Assembly (NCBI GenBank): GCA_019843655.1
Contig: JACDQD010000011.1
Location: 13,682,604-13,746,603, forward strand
Length of the DNA stretch: 64,000 nt
From: Lethocerus indicus
Taxonomy: Eukaryota > Arthropoda > Insecta > Hemiptera > Belostomatidae
Reading direction: 5' to 3'
Shown here: positions 47,744-62,094 of the stretch, in pieces
Position numbering within the stretch: position 1 is the stretch's first letter
How the letters are laid out: the number at the start of each line of letters is the position of its first letter
The notes under the pieces: model-generated
Database searches by the model: none
Told to the model about the DNA's origin: nothing
The model's input: only the letters and a program-made list of their open reading frames with translations
Program-made: the position numbers and the translations under genes

Positions 47744-50700
47744 CTGCAACAGACATACTGCGTTGAAGTAAACGCTACAATAATTGATATAGCATTAAGT
47801 AAGGCCGCTCCGACAGCTTATTAGCGTGGAGGAATTATATTGTATTAGAATCATCGATTACCTCGTCTAAATCTCCTGAAAATCTCTTTAAATCAGTTTT
47901 ACGCAAACGATGAGTGTATTAGAAAGGACAAAACTCTGGTTTATGTTACAGAAATAAGAGGACATGGGAGAGAACCAAAGGGAAAAGCAGTCTCGGGGTG
48001 AAAAAATCGCACTTCCAGGAACCGAAGTCCGGTACCCGGGTACCTACGTGACCGATAGCACGGCACTTCTGACGTATTTGTTATTAAACCGTTGCAGTAA
48101 CTTCTCTTTCATCACCCGTTTCCAATCATTCCAACGTGTGGTGTCAAACAGGGAAACCGATCGTTCATGGAATTCTGCCGCAATAAGAGTTATCTTCATT
48201 TGTTTCTGTGTAATATATATATAAAAAGGTTCTAACGTAGAGATGATTGACGAAATTGGAAATTAGAAAATCCAGTCTTTTCTCACCCCCTCCCTGAGAT
48301 TTTCCCCATTTCCCTTTTTTCCGCCGCTTCTTACAGGTTCGACTCCAAAACCGCAACTCGTGGTTATTACTTCTGGCTTAATGCAAAACACACTTTGGAG
48401 ATGTTTCGTTACCGCAATCGTTTAAGCGAATTTCCTTAATGCCCAATTCCCGGACCGCCGCATCGTCGGAGTTACTTTCCTGCAGAATTGCTCTGGCAAA
48501 ATAAATTGAACGAGTTGGAATCGAACTGAAATTGGTGGGTCGTTTAATGCAACAGAGAATGTTTAGAATCCACCCATGTGATAGGATTGTTCAATCGGGG
48601 ATCTCCTGAACTATCCATTGAAAATTTGTTTCGATCTTTTTCGTATTTTTAGCCGGTCTGGTCTTTTGCTAGAAAAGGGCCCTAAAAGGAATTCGAACGC
48701 CTACGAACGTTTCCATATTTCACAACTGGCGACTGTGGAGCAATTAACAAAAGGTGCAATAACCACTATTGGCAATGTTTGCCGTAATTCGGCCGCATAA
48801 CGGGGGGATCCAGGCGGTGTTTTGCAATATGATAATATCTAGAACTTAAAACATAAGGGTGACGCAAGCTGTTGTGCCCGTGTCATTTTCACAGGCAATT
48901 CTTTTGTTGCCGCCGCCTCCTCCCGCTATAAAATTCAGTTAGGTTTTATAGTTATCCATCCGTGTTGAGATTTATACGTGCGTCGAAAGCGCACTGTAAA
49001 GTTCACCTCCATATGCAACTCAAGACGAGTTTTGAACGGGGATCAAGCCCTGCTGACCGAGGTTCTTCCCACAGCTTATTTAGGGATAACTCAATTTCTG
49101 GTCGCGGAAACCTTGGCTCATTCAGTTTATTTATTATCTTGCAATTCCCCTATCTCCACATGATGTACTTTAACCCACTTACAGAAATACAGAACCCCGT
49201 CTCGGCTGGAATAATTCGCCCGCCGGAGAGCGTTGGCCTATGCAAATCCCTCGCGGGCATAACCGGGACAGATTTGCATATCCCTTTTTGTCGCCGTTTG
49301 AGTTTTATTACAGGCGGCTGAGAAATTATCCCCCGACAATAAATCAGTACCGAGTCGACTCGTTTCAATCCTATCGACCCCAAGATTAATAACGGTCTCT
49401 AACAATGGCTTCAACAGAATTTCAGAGCAAAGCGACCGGGGAACAAGGGCGACCGATTTCGTGAAATCGAGGACTGGGTCATGACCCCTTCCTCTTTATA
49501 TCCGTGGAATGAAATTATAACAGACTCGAGGTCGGGCTTTTTTCAGACGGAAATTCTATAGGTAACGACTGTGAAGGGGAGGGGACGTGAAAATCACAAA
49601 CATTTTTCACCTGGTTTGGCGGTTCTAACCACTGAACTACTTCGGAGAAGATAGAAGCGATGGAAGTAACAGAAGTCGCCAGTGGTTAACTAGGGTTGGT
49701 GTCTTCCGAGGGTGGACCAAATTTTCTTTCGAATACGAATTCTAATTTATTAATGAGAAGATCTCAAGAGCTCAAGAATACTCATTAAAATTGATATACA
49801 AGTTTTCTCAAGAAATAGACCCGTTGAGAATAAGAGAAACGATTTTCACCCCATTAACGCAGCTTAACGGGAAGGTCGCTAACAGCAAATAGCCTAGATT
49901 AAAAAAAGGTATAAGCCTTAACCAAATCCATATTGATTAAACAGAATAATGACATTCCCAAACACCAATAACAACTGGAACACTATTTTAACCCATTTCC
50001 CGGTGTGGTAAGAAACTCAGCTCACTTCAGAAAGTTTATTCTTTGTGCAAAACAAACGTCCCGCAGCTAAATCCGGCGTTAAAAACAGCTGATTAAAAAC
50101 GACGCCTATTAAGGGCTGGGGGGTTGTAGTAAATTGCGGTTTTTTTTTCCTGCCTATAAATAGGAACTGATGTTGGCCGACATGCTAATAAGCGAAAAAC
50201 CTGTTTTCAAACTCATTTGAAAATGCGGATCCGATGCCAGCCAGTAAGTAAGGGCTTTGTTGCAACAGCCGAAGAGATAATACCTTGTCTTATACAACCG
50301 ATATGTAAAACCGAGATAAACATCCTATTGGAATGACTGAATTCATAACATAAAATAGAAACTGATTCCAGTTCCCAACCGGACCGCCTTGATATTGAAT
50401 AGGCTCCATTCAATTAACACTAATTACGATTCGTTGGACTGATTTTATTCGATAAAGAATGAGATTTTAGGATTACGACAAGGGCTGTCGTAGGGACCTT
50501 CCCTTTACTGGTTTGAACCGTAAGCGGGACAAAACAGAAAAGAAATAAATCAAGTTTATAAATGAAACAGATAATGACAGACATTATTGAACAGTCTCTT
50601 TGTGTTGAAAGTTGTACTTTCACCCGGATCCCCGATACTTCATGCTTCGATAACCGAGCATAAAAGGAGGAGAAACCTCAAGTCGGTAACACGAAAATAT

Positions 50701-52140
50701 AGAAAAAACTAAAAGAAAAAAATAGTATACCAAATAAAATAATACACACTGGCTTAATTAATTCTGTTTGTGTTATATCTACGATATTATCTGTTCGAAG
50801 GGAGCATGCAATTTTTGAATAAGCTCACGACCCATTGTCAATAAATCGACAAAAATCTCCACCATGGGGACATATCGCTGGTGACTATGAAAGCCCCTGA
50901 CGATGGCAAAATCCCTAAACGGATAGCGTAGGGACAGAGGATGTTTATCTATAATAAACTTGAGGAAACTTCTATTGCACATTTTATCCACGCGCGGATA
51001 TTATTTACCATTATATAAGGCATTTATATAAAGCCGACTCGGAGACCGGACAATCAACGAAGTCCGTCACGGCTTCTCCTAGTTGACAGTCCACGGCCGT
51101 TTACAGTTCACGAAACAGTTAAGTGCATTTGAGCCATATTTTTGTCCGCTATAGGGCACTTATTTCGGATAGAAATGCGGATAGAACGGCTCGATTCAAT
51201 TATATTTTTTTTATTGTCCGACTAATTTTCCGTCGCTATTACAGTTGTGAAACCGAGTTCCCGACAGGGATATTTTGCAAGATTTATGTAACTATGACTT
51301 TTCACACTTGTGTTTCACCAGTCGAGACGGTTCTCATGCTCGACGGTCCGAGAAGTGCTCCGTAAACGGTGCAGATATAATATTTAGGAACATAAGAAAA
51401 GAAGTATTTCTCCTAAATGCGAAAGTCCGTTTGTATCGTATTTCGAAACATCCCTTAAACTGTGGAGGATTCGATTTTCCCCCAGTTACGTATCATTGAC
51501 AAAGAATTATCCGACACTCGGTGAAGTATTCCTCCCTACCGTAATAACAAATCTGTTACATTTCCAGTTCGAAGATGTTTTTACTGTGTTTCTAGCATTA
51601 AAACCGATTCGAAAGTGGCACTCTATAGAGAAAGATGCAGACCGGACTGTTCGTTAATGAATGATCTTGAATAGACCTTCTATTCTATTATAGTATCGGT
51701 TATACGCTTAACAAGGGTGAACAGCAACCCCCCTCCCACCTACCGGCGGATGGGTCGACTTCGGTGATTGGGCCCGCTCAGAAACAGAAATAGAACCGAG
51801 ACCGAATTGTGAAACGGTTTTGTAACAGCCCCAAGGAAACGTGAACGGCACTAAAGGTCAATTGAAAAGGCGGGACGGGCATTTCTCCACTTTACCGTCT
51901 ATTTGATGCAACACCCCATAGACCAACATTGGGGTTCGGCCTTTTAAAGTATTTTCTTTTAGTTCATCCTACCGTCTGGTTGGCATCACTGAAAGTTTTG
52001 CTTTCATATTGCCCGGTTCCTAGAAATTGGGCTCTCAACCAATATATTTCCTTTTCGTCGTGGGCTCAATATCCCCGCGAATGAGTAATGCGCCCTAACA
52101 GAGTCCAATCACGCGGAGGTGTCCACGGGGAGAAGATCTA

Positions 52141-52190
52141 TGGGGTCAAGCGACCCCACGGTATAAAAAGCAGGGTGTTTGCTCATTCCT
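52141..52190 (+). promoter_or_regulatory. Hairpin followed by TATA-like box
   Basis: A perfect inverted repeat TGGGGTC-AAGC-GACCCCA (52141-52158) is followed by TATAAAAA (52162-52169) and an initiator-like TCATTC (52183-52188). The TATA to initiator distance is shorter than usual and no gene follows, so this may be a relic promoter of a mobile element or chance. Confidence 0.25.
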
Positions 52191-52989
52191 TCTGGGGCCC
52201 TCTTACTCAAAATACTCAAAAACAGTGTTAAAACTATTTTTTGTCATAATTATGAAACCACCCTCGAGTGAATTGAATCCGCTCATATTTCTATGACTCT
52301 AGTAGCACCGAAAGGTCCTTGGACTCGGTCGGCGGCCTTCGAACCCGTTCTGCTTTTCTGGGTTAATAAGTTTGACTAAAATTGTTCTTTACAATAGGCG
52401 ACGTGGGAAAAAATCCCAACAATTTTCGCCGCACCGAAAGCGGAGCAAATTTGTTCCCTCGCGTTTTAAATTCGCCGTCGAGAAAAATTCGGAAGCGGCC
52501 GCGGCCGAGATTCACCGCCGGAAATGAACGGTTGTTCACAGTCTGGTCGGACATATTTTCAACGGGCAATTGAAGAAATACTCAAGGAAGAGCTCAAAAC
52601 CGCCGAATGTTCGCTAATGAAACGGTTCGCTCGTTACGGCGCCACGGCATTAACCCTTAACCCGATTCGAGCCTTGGGAAAAATACTGTCCCGCTTCCCA
52701 AACGTGTCGTGCCAGTACGAAATTTCGCGAGTGAACACTCAACCCTTAAGCGTTTTCACGAAACAGTATCCTATTCCCACAGGAATCTAAAACGGCAGCG
52801 ATCCTCATAGCTGGCGGTTCAATAGAATTGCCAAATTTTTATGTATCGATCATGCAATTTATTCCGTCTTATTTGGACTGGGCTGGTTTCACCCTTACTA
52901 CAGGTTGGTTATCATTTACTGTTCAGAAAAAGTATTCGCTACAATAAATTATAATAAATCACTGATGACAATGAACGACCGAAATTCAA

Positions 52990-53033
52990 ACTGGACGGCC
53001 GTTTCGGGTCCTCTCCTTCTTCAGTAGCATTCG
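52990..53033 (-). repeat. Divergent ribozyme-repeat copy
   Basis: On the minus strand: GAATGCTACTGAAGAAGGAG, AGGACCCGAAACGGCCGTCC. It keeps CUGAAGA, GAAAC and a GUC triplet and has a longer palindromic stem III (ACGGCCGU), but stem I no longer pairs. Confidence 0.5.
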
Positions 53034-54087
53034 TACAGTAATTTAGTGACCCGCTGCCGTTTTATAAATCGTACAACTGAAACATCTGCGCTCAAATATC
53101 AACAGAAATATGCGTCAGGCTCTGTCCGACTTATGACCTCCAGTGAATTGTGACCTCACTAAGGAACAGTCGTTCCGCGATTACCTCATGTCGGTGCACT
53201 TTTGAAACGATGATGCTATTGGAAGTAATACTAACCAACCTTTGGTTACAAACATGCCGCTTTCGATCATAATATCAAATATGAAATTGTGAACAATTTT
53301 ACAATTCAAAATGCAGTCTAAGGTATCTGTAGTGTGGTTGGATGGGGAAAGCTCGCATGAAATTGTCGTTAACACTAATTAGACGTTATTAACAATAAAA
53401 TATCAATGTCTCTATTTGAAAAGAAACAATGAAAACACGAATATAAATGCTACATCGTACAACAATAAAATGAGCCACTGTACTCCTTTTTAAATATCCC
53501 CTTTTAGGTTTTTATCAGCCTCGGTTTCGTCATAAGACAGAAATGGAAATTACATTACAGCAAGCAAAGATTAAGGAGTGAATCATAGACACAAATCCGA
53601 TTCTGTTTTTGTATTGTTGACAATAAAATGGAAACGATATGGGAATTGAAAGAACGGTTTTTGTTTTTAAACAAGTAAGGACGAATTCGTTTTCGGTATT
53701 GAATGGTGGTGTGCATCCCATGTTCTCAAGTAACTATTAATTATTTTTCGTATATATTAGCATTTATTTTATAACATTCACTTCATTTTAATGTAAGAAA
53801 CATTAATCTGGCAAATTTCTAATACTATGGAGAAACAACAATTTTTAAGATAGTTAACACGGTTTACAATATCAACTAGAGTCTTATCAACCGCACTCAC
53901 ATCACTGACTGAAAATAGAAACAATCTTTGTAATAAGCGTTCATCATGAATCTGTACCGTTTTATATTCGGTAATGTTTTCGGGTTAACACGAAGAACTA
54001 TTTTCCACTTCGCGATGCTTTGATTGCCCGAAGTGCTTACATGTTTCGCAGAAGAATTCGCAATTTTCTTCAACCATAACGAAGCAT

Positions 54088-54345
54088 CAAATGAACGGTA
54101 TTTGCGACACCGAGTTATCGGGTGAGCGGGGGCCCCCTATTGGTCAAGTAGGAAGAGCTTCAAGGTGGCTGTCAATTGACACCTGAGTGTTGCCCTTTGA
54201 AGCCGTCATATTCCACTGCTGGAAAGGTCAAGATTGGAACGGTAAACATCTGTCCGACTATTACCGTAAATAGACTGGGCAGCGACGATACAGAATTCCA
54301 ACCTTTATAAACGTATCTACAAACACTCTTGAATGTACAATTTAT
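54088..54345 (+). repeat. Second dispersed repeat family, copy 1
   Basis: Shares with 62980-63240, in order and at similar spacing, AAATGAACGG, TGGTCAAGTAGGAA, CAATTGACAC and ACCTTTAT with AAC following. No coding capacity or terminal repeats seen. Confidence 0.55.
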
Positions 54346-57300
54346 TTAATTTTGTTTTTTAGTTCTTAGGAATACGCATCGGTAGTGTGATTATACGCAT
54401 CTAACCCTCCGATCAAATGCTAACAGCCTGCTCTAATAACCGATTTCACGCTTCTTTACCGGTTTTATTCTAGTGAAGATGGAGGAATATTTTATATTAA
54501 TAAATAATTTTATATTTTTGTCCACAGACATTGCCAGCTTACAAGAAATAATAATTATGAAATATACAATCAGCGGAATATTGGGTTGGCGATAACCAGA
54601 CAGGATGCGACCCACGCGTTCCGGATGACGAAGGCTTTTCCAACAATCCGACTTCGATTTTCTCCCTTGTTTATTATTTAATTGCCCCGCCTATTCTGGG
54701 ACTGTGCCCATTCCATGTTCTTCCGTGACCGACACGTCGGTTCTATTTGCCGATAGATATTGCGGGTTGCTTTTACTAAGAAAACTAATTAGGGAGCACA
54801 ACGTCATGTCCTTCACGTGTCTCGCCAATTAAATAATGGTGTCAGATTTAGCAAGACTATTAACTGGTGGACAGATGTCAACCATTGTAGGGAACACGTG
54901 AAAAAAACTTAGAGATAAAAATATTAAAGCAAGTAAAAATACACGAAAAACGGACCGGACATCATTTAGCCGCTTTTTGTCCACGAATTTGATATCTTAC
55001 TACGCAGCTACATTATTTTTTTTATTGCTTGATTGACTTTGCATATTTGTCCATTATTATTTAACACTTAGTATTTAAATGAAAAAATGAAATAATTATT
55101 GAATTTTAGTCCCAACTCATTCACGTGAACCTTTGCCATTATATATCAGTTTAGATGACACTAGGAGGTATACATTTTATCTGTTCAGAACATAGATACA
55201 GTGTTCTGAATTTACTCTCAAATGTGTTAATACGAAATAAGGTACAAAAACTGCCTTTTTTCAAGGTAGTTACAATAACGTCCAGATCTATGATATTTGA
55301 AGTAGGACAGGGAGATTAAAGATTTGTTTAAAGTCATGCAGACTCGAAAACGGCTTAATTTATTATTGATAAGGCCTCCTCGGCATGAAACGCCGGCGAT
55401 GAACGGTTCATTAAGATAATACCGGGTAATTTTACGGACGGTCACGGGATAATAATAAATAGGGAAAAAATGAAGGATACGCCGGGGGATACGGCGTCCT
55501 CAAAAGGACTATAAGGTCGGAGTGTCCTGAGGTCCTTGAAATTCAATTGTGCCGTGAAACACTTAAGTAGTAGTCATTGGCCGTTGACCAGAAAGGATTC
55601 TGACCCCGTCCTGTCTCACGCCCCTTCTAATAAGGTAGAGGAACCATTCAGATTATCAGTCACCGAAAATTTTAAACTATAATTCGACAACCACTACTAA
55701 TAAAAAACATGAGGTAATTAATCCAGGCAATTTATCTACCGTGATCTAGACCCAGGAAACAACAGCAGACCAGTATATTTGTAACAATATATTCATATTC
55801 TGAACCGTCGCTGATTTTCTTCAACTTGGTCTCGGCAAGTGGTAACAGTTGTTCCCGACTATTGGTTTATATAAGAGAATGGCCGCGAGTCGTTTCTTTT
55901 CCACCACTATAATAACCAGCATCATACTCCCGGTCTAAATGTGCCCTTCTAGGGGAAGTTGAAATTTCACGACCTAAAAACCAGTTCGTTAAACCGCGAC
56001 GGAGTTGCGACACGAAATCCGCAATTAGCCACCGACTGCCAATAACAGGCGGTGGCGTATCGGACTGGGGGTAATAAAAAAAAATAAGAAATTACAGTCC
56101 AATAAATGGAATTCCTCGTTGTGGGGGGACTGAGGAGGTTCCCACAGAGTTTTATGACCGCCTAATAACACACTTTGTCTCGAGTGTCGTCTCGGCTATG
56201 AGAGAGACAGGGGCCGTGCTCTCGTCGGCATTCCCACAGTGCTCCTGCCGAAGCAGCTGTCAGCTGCATTAGCGTGTAGGCAAGTCGATGTATCGAAGCC
56301 TGGTGGGACTGAATCGATCGAAATTGATTTGTTCGAACCATCCGTCTCGTACAGGGGAGTTTTTAATATTACTCATATCAAACAATGGACACTACTCTGT
56401 TACTGCCAATGCTACTGACGATGGCGATTGTTCCATCGCTATGTTTGCATAACCAAAAAAAAATCGCATGGCCCATTTAAAGATCGGAGGCATTCATCGG
56501 TCCTTTTGAACACTCCTGGGCGGTACTCCTCACAGGCCTATTGTGAGGCCATTTCGGATGGCCTAATTGACACTTTCAGAGGGTTCAAATTTTACAGAGT
56601 TCAACGATTCAAGTGTTTAATTGGCCCCGAATGTCAGGGGTCAGAAGAGAGAGTTTACATCGCCGTCTCCCCGCTCAGTGTTGACTCACCGTGTAACGGA
56701 CAATGAGTTCGCAGAACCGAACCCAGTGATAGGTTACATCCGGTCGTTTGGATTAAAACATTAATTAATTCCTATAGTAAAATTGTCTACATTTCTTGAC
56801 CAAAACAATTACAGAGAAGCGAAACTAGGGTCGGCCACCGACAGACAGGATTTTTGTTTAAAATGTTTGTTAAAATCCGGAACACAGTATAATTGTCCAA
56901 CAAACGTTTACTGCTGATGAGTCACATGCGTTGCTCCCTATTTAATTCTTGTTATCTTAATTATATTATCGCTCGAGTAAGATATTTCAGTCGGTTTAAT
57001 GTAATTAGCACAAAGGCCCCGGACACGCATTGAGTGGACTCGGTTATTTGCCTGCCAGTGATTCGTTACCAATATCGTTTTATACCATTAATTATTGGGT
57101 TCACAAGTACGATTTCCTTGACCTTTCGTATCGCCTTCACCCTTTCATTTAATTTCAAAACCTTTGTCCGACCAAAGTTAAAAGCGTTCTACGGGGAATT
57201 CCGTTTTTGTTGAAAATTCTAGCGGGGAACGAATTTCGTGAAGAAAAAGTTTTAAGAAAAGAAAGTGTCCGCTAATTATTGCCAGAAAAAAATATGCGTG

Positions 57301-59647
57301 CAAATGTAAAAACATGTTAACTGATCTAGATTTTAAAAATGAACCGTTCTCTAAAGGCGAGGTAATTTATTTTTAGCTTTAATGTCGCTGGCGTGCCGGC
57401 TCCTTGTTGGCATGCAAATTCGACGGCTTTATCGTTCCCATATCTGTCTTTAATTTGAATGCCGTTTGAGTCGAAACTTTTTTTTTCTTTTTGAATTGCA
57501 GTCCGGCTAAAATAAATATTTAATACACGCTCCGCGGTACTTCCCGGTTTAGCAAACGGACAACTTCCGCGATGCATGAATTACATTTTCGAATATTCGC
57601 TCCTGTCCCTTTTCCTGGTGCACATTTTCGTAAGCCAACATCAAGAATTTGTGACACCCCGAATTCCTTCCTCCTTTATTTTATCTGATCAAAATACGAT
57701 TCCCGAGCAGGTTTTAATTTCTAATTAAATTACTCGGGGTCCAGAATAAAGAAAGTATATTTTACGCCAATTTTTTTATCTTTCATCAAACGGCTCCGGT
57801 TTTAGTCCTCATTATTTTTGCACCGACCTAAACTGCGATTTAGAATCTGAGAAGTGACAATAAGTGTACGATATTTTGTGACCCACGCGTTGTTATACCC
57901 AGCAACAGTTTTGTACCAATACATACGGTATACTGTACCGTAACGTATCGATTTGAAACACCCCCAATCGCTCTCGAAACCGAACATTGGTGGAGGCTGG
58001 GCTACACGTGCTGAATAAAAGGGGCACTAAGAAGCATGCCCCGGATACGGAATAACTCCGAAGTGACCGACACTATTTAGAGGGTGGAAGCAATCGTAAA
58101 TTAGATTCATCAATTCAACCGACAGGGCCAAATAACACTGCGTTTGCGACTGTGACACCTGAAGATTGATTGGTATAGTCGTTGTAGATAACATCCGATA
58201 GGGGTGACAATAGTGTTAGCGAGAGCAGTATACTCAATAGTTATCGGAGGACCGTCATATGATCTGGCCCGATCATTGTTAAGTAGCCCTGGCATTGAAC
58301 CGAGTCACGTGGTATCGTGGACCGCGGCGTTCGTAACCACGTTTTGCCTCGTCACCAAACCGAAAAGGTCGTTCGGTTTGTTCAGAACTACTTTCAGCAC
58401 AACCCACGAAAAGCGAGAGAAACTCGCGTATATGAACTCTTGTCCGGGCATACGATGGACCCAGCTCACTTCAATATAAATACAGAACATTTAAACATTG
58501 TTGGGAATCCGACAACAGGTATTTCCAGGCGAGCTGCACTTGGCTCTATAAAGGAATGTTGAAAAATAGAAAAAATTTGTATTTAACGGTTTTGTCCCAT
58601 AATAACTCCGTGAGAAATGGTCCCCAGTTGAGATATATTTGCCCTCCTAAATAATAAAGAATTAAGGGTACAAATCTCAAGACTGGCTTTTTTGAGATAG
58701 CGCGGAAATCATACCTTCTTTAAATGTCTTGAGACGTTGATGGTTAATTAGGAACCATAGGCCAATGTTTACAGCAAACAAATTGTTTGGTTATATACAT
58801 CTACATGCATATGGTGTATGTTCCCGATTATAATAAAAATTTGTTGCATTTTAATTTTAATAGATTTTATTAGGTGCAATTTTAATGTTGAAATCGACTG
58901 AAACAAGACATAGAAGTTGGCAAGCGCCATCCTAGATAGTGGGTAATCTCAGCATACTTCTCTAAAACTTCGTGAACTAACCAATAAAATTTTCGTACCT
59001 CTGAACTAAACACGCAGTTGTTAGTTTAATTAGAACTAGCTTAGTGTACTCGAGTGGTGGCACCGTCCGAATCGCAGCTGCTATGTGGTTTCATTACACG
59101 AGCGCAGGTCCGGCCGGAAGCAGGTGCCCAGGTAATGAGTCCCGCAGAACTGTATTCATTATCACGGCGCCCCTTTCTGCACGGTTCAGAGACTAGGCCC
59201 GGGGGTACTGAAACATCCTTCTGTCTTACTGTATGCTACCCGTGCGGGGATCCGCGCGGGTTTGGAATTTAAACACTCTTAAGGCATACGAAAGCGTAAG
59301 GGACAAGCACGCAAACCCCATCGTCTGACTCGGTCACGAATAACTCAATTATTGAACCAAACGAGAAATTGTCACAGGAGAAAGTATTTGGGATTTTTAA
59401 CGTTATTATCAAACCAGTTGTTCGGAATTAAAAACCGCAATGAAAACCTCTTAAGGCTGTACATAATCTCATGGTGGGACAGTCATAGGGTGCAATGCTT
59501 GGAAACGAGGAAAAATCTAATAAGAGAAGTAATAAGAGAATGAACTAAAGAAAACTGTGCATAGACTCAGCATACGGGAAAACCACCTGCGATGCCAAGA
59601 GTCTCCATAAACGGGCATCAAGTTAAAGTACTCACTACTTTATGGGC

Positions 59648-59692
59648 GTAATGCTACCGACGATGGCGAATGGCCGAAACCGGTTCGGTCCA
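59648..59692 (+). repeat. Ribozyme-repeat copy
   Basis: GTAATGCTACCGACGATGGC, GAATGGCCGAAACCGGTTCG. The core is CCGACGA (one base from CUGANGA); stem II GGC/GCC, GAA and ACCGGU are intact, but a T replaces the cleavage-site C. Confidence 0.55.
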
Positions 59693-60565
59693 TGACAAAA
59701 GGGAGCAGAGTGAGATCGTAAGACTGATGTCCTTCCGTCTCTTATTACCCGTTTCCTTGCCACACAATGCCGACTCGGTGTTTAATGTCGAGGAAAGACA
59801 ACGTACTTGTATAAGCTCTTTTTAATTCTAAGTACATACGACAAATACTACGACGCACCTAAAAGACGGCTATAGGTCGTTAGTCAAGCGCAGACCTTAA
59901 ACAACTACTTAACAAATATTGCAATTATTTAAGTAGAATGATAATTTTCTACCTTTCGCCTTTATTTCGGCTGTTGGACCTTCATTAAAACCTTTGGTGC
60001 CCGCATATTCAACGGAACATAACACAAAAGCGTTCGACGCGATAACTGCCCACAACTTTGATCTAATATCTAGCGGATTTCCTACAAATGTTTTATTTTG
60101 CTAATAACACACCGAGTCTTATATCAAACCATGCTTAATCCTGGAGCTCTTCCGGAATGGAGGGTGAACGTTTAAAAGGACGATAATGTAATGTGAGAAG
60201 TACATTGACTGAATAACAGCCAAGAGGAAGAGGAACCGCAATAGAATTTGCCCTATGCGGTATTGAATCAGATAATTGCATCTTGAAAATACCCATTTTA
60301 TAGCCTGGTCCATAAGGTCACCATTGGATTAGCCAATATCGCCTTCTGTGGTAACTTCACCAACCAACTTCCTCGGGTATAAGGAGGTTGAAGTCACTTG
60401 TCATTCGATTAACTTGCGGCCTTTGATTTGCGGTAATATTTATGTGTTTGCCACAAATCATCTAAACAGTAGACTGAATAGTCTTCCGTCAGTTCAATTA
60501 TTACTGAAACACCTAAGTCTGTTTCTCCGGTCTACAAACTCATTACATTTTACAATCAGTAACTG

Positions 60566-60606
60566 TTTGTATTGAAGATGGCGATAGGCCGAAAACCAAT
60601 CTGGCT
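60566..60606 (+). repeat. Ribozyme-repeat copy
   Basis: GTATTGAAGATGGCGATAGG, CCGAAAACCAATCTGGC. The core is UUGAAGA, stem II is GGC-GATAG-GCC, and stem III is broken. Confidence 0.5.
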
Positions 60607-62047
60607 TCTTAGAGAAAAATCAACGAATGGAGATAGAAGATGGTAAGAACAATGGTATTCTATCAAACCGCGTGATATCGGTTAATAAAATTTCGTGAAG
60701 ATTCAGTAATGTGACGAATCTGCGACCATCGGTCTTCAGTTATGCCGATAACAAAACTGGCTTTCGAACATTTTCAAAAGTCGGCAGTTGTATTTTTAAC
60801 TTCCAATTTCCATATCGAACAATCCCTGGGGGCACCGTCTCGTTTTACATCGAATGAGCTCGTGACTTCTCAGAGGACTAAGGCCGTCCTCTTACGTAAA
60901 CCGTTATCTGAAGTTACCATTGTTAATTTTCATCCTGGTCAATTAGAATTCAGCTCCCGAGAGAGTGAAAAGATTGTTCCGCTTAGGAACAATATCGTTC
61001 GAAAACAATTGGATCCTCAAGTCGGGACCTAATCAGAACAACTGACCGTGGTCCTTTCTATTCAGACTTGCGGGCGCCGATGTACGGAACGATAGGTACA
61101 GACGGTGGGTAGAACCCGAAACTGGTTTAAGATATAAATTAATATTAAAGCCCCAATAATGTCAATGTCATCTCAGAATTCAGGTAACCCTTAGAACGAG
61201 TACACCCGTGGTTAAAGAAAGAATTCTTATTTCTGCCAAGCTCAAAAAAAGTGATATTACTAGTGATGCTACTACACCAGGAACTTGGACATGTGGCTTA
61301 CATAACGAGTTGATTGTGAGTTGACTGAGAAAAATTATTGAACACTCTTTGGACAAATTATTCTACAAAAGCGAATTACCGTCCAATCAGTGAGATATAT
61401 TTAACGCCCATACGGAAATAAGCGCTGCGTTGTGAAACGGACTGAATTTAATTCAAAGTATTAGCCATCAATAATTTGCCAGGAAAATGCCGGCCAAGGA
61501 CGATTTTTTACTTCAACAAAGTTAAATGGTAGTTTCCGAGATTCATACGCTGGGTATTTAAACACTAAGCGGCGGATTTAAATTTCAACTTCGTCCACAT
61601 CCGTGTGTTGAAACCAAATTATTCAAACGTGCCTAGATTTGATAAATTAAAAAGAGGGATTTGACAGCGTCTTTTCCATATTTGAAGGACGGCCGCGCCT
61701 CTACCAATACGCCCAACATCAAAGGATAAAACCCAGACCCTAACCTGATGGCCAGGAAAAGTTAGAAGTATCGAACGAATTTTACAAGCGTTGGAACAAT
61801 TAGAATTGGGCATATTTATTATATATAGTTGTCATTCGGGCAATGCACAGTTGCATGGCATATGCAATAAGTGATAAATAGCGAGAAAGACCATCAATAA
61901 TTATGCCGCAGCAAGAACTGAACAGGAAGGCTGGCTATCCATTATGCCTAGTATGAAATATGACATAAACTTGCTTGACAGGCGATGCCGCAACAACAGT
62001 TTTATATAAAACGAAATAAAGGAAAATAATTCAAGGAAGACGAACAA

Positions 62048-62051
<4 letters not shown>

Positions 62052-62089
<38 letters not shown>
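62052..62089. repeat. (TA)n microsatellite
   Basis: About 19 TA dinucleotides without interruption. Confidence 0.95.

Positions 62090-62094
<5 letters not shown>

Noticed and set aside
47352..47824. Long plus-strand open frames opposite bedraggled exon 1
   Set aside because: They are GC-rich antisense shadows of the exon; the minus-strand frame has the splice sites and sensible peptide.
52382..52790. Overlapping plus-strand open frames of 60-90 codons
   Set aside because: No recognisable domain, no splice-site context and no codon character; chance frames in less AT-rich DNA.
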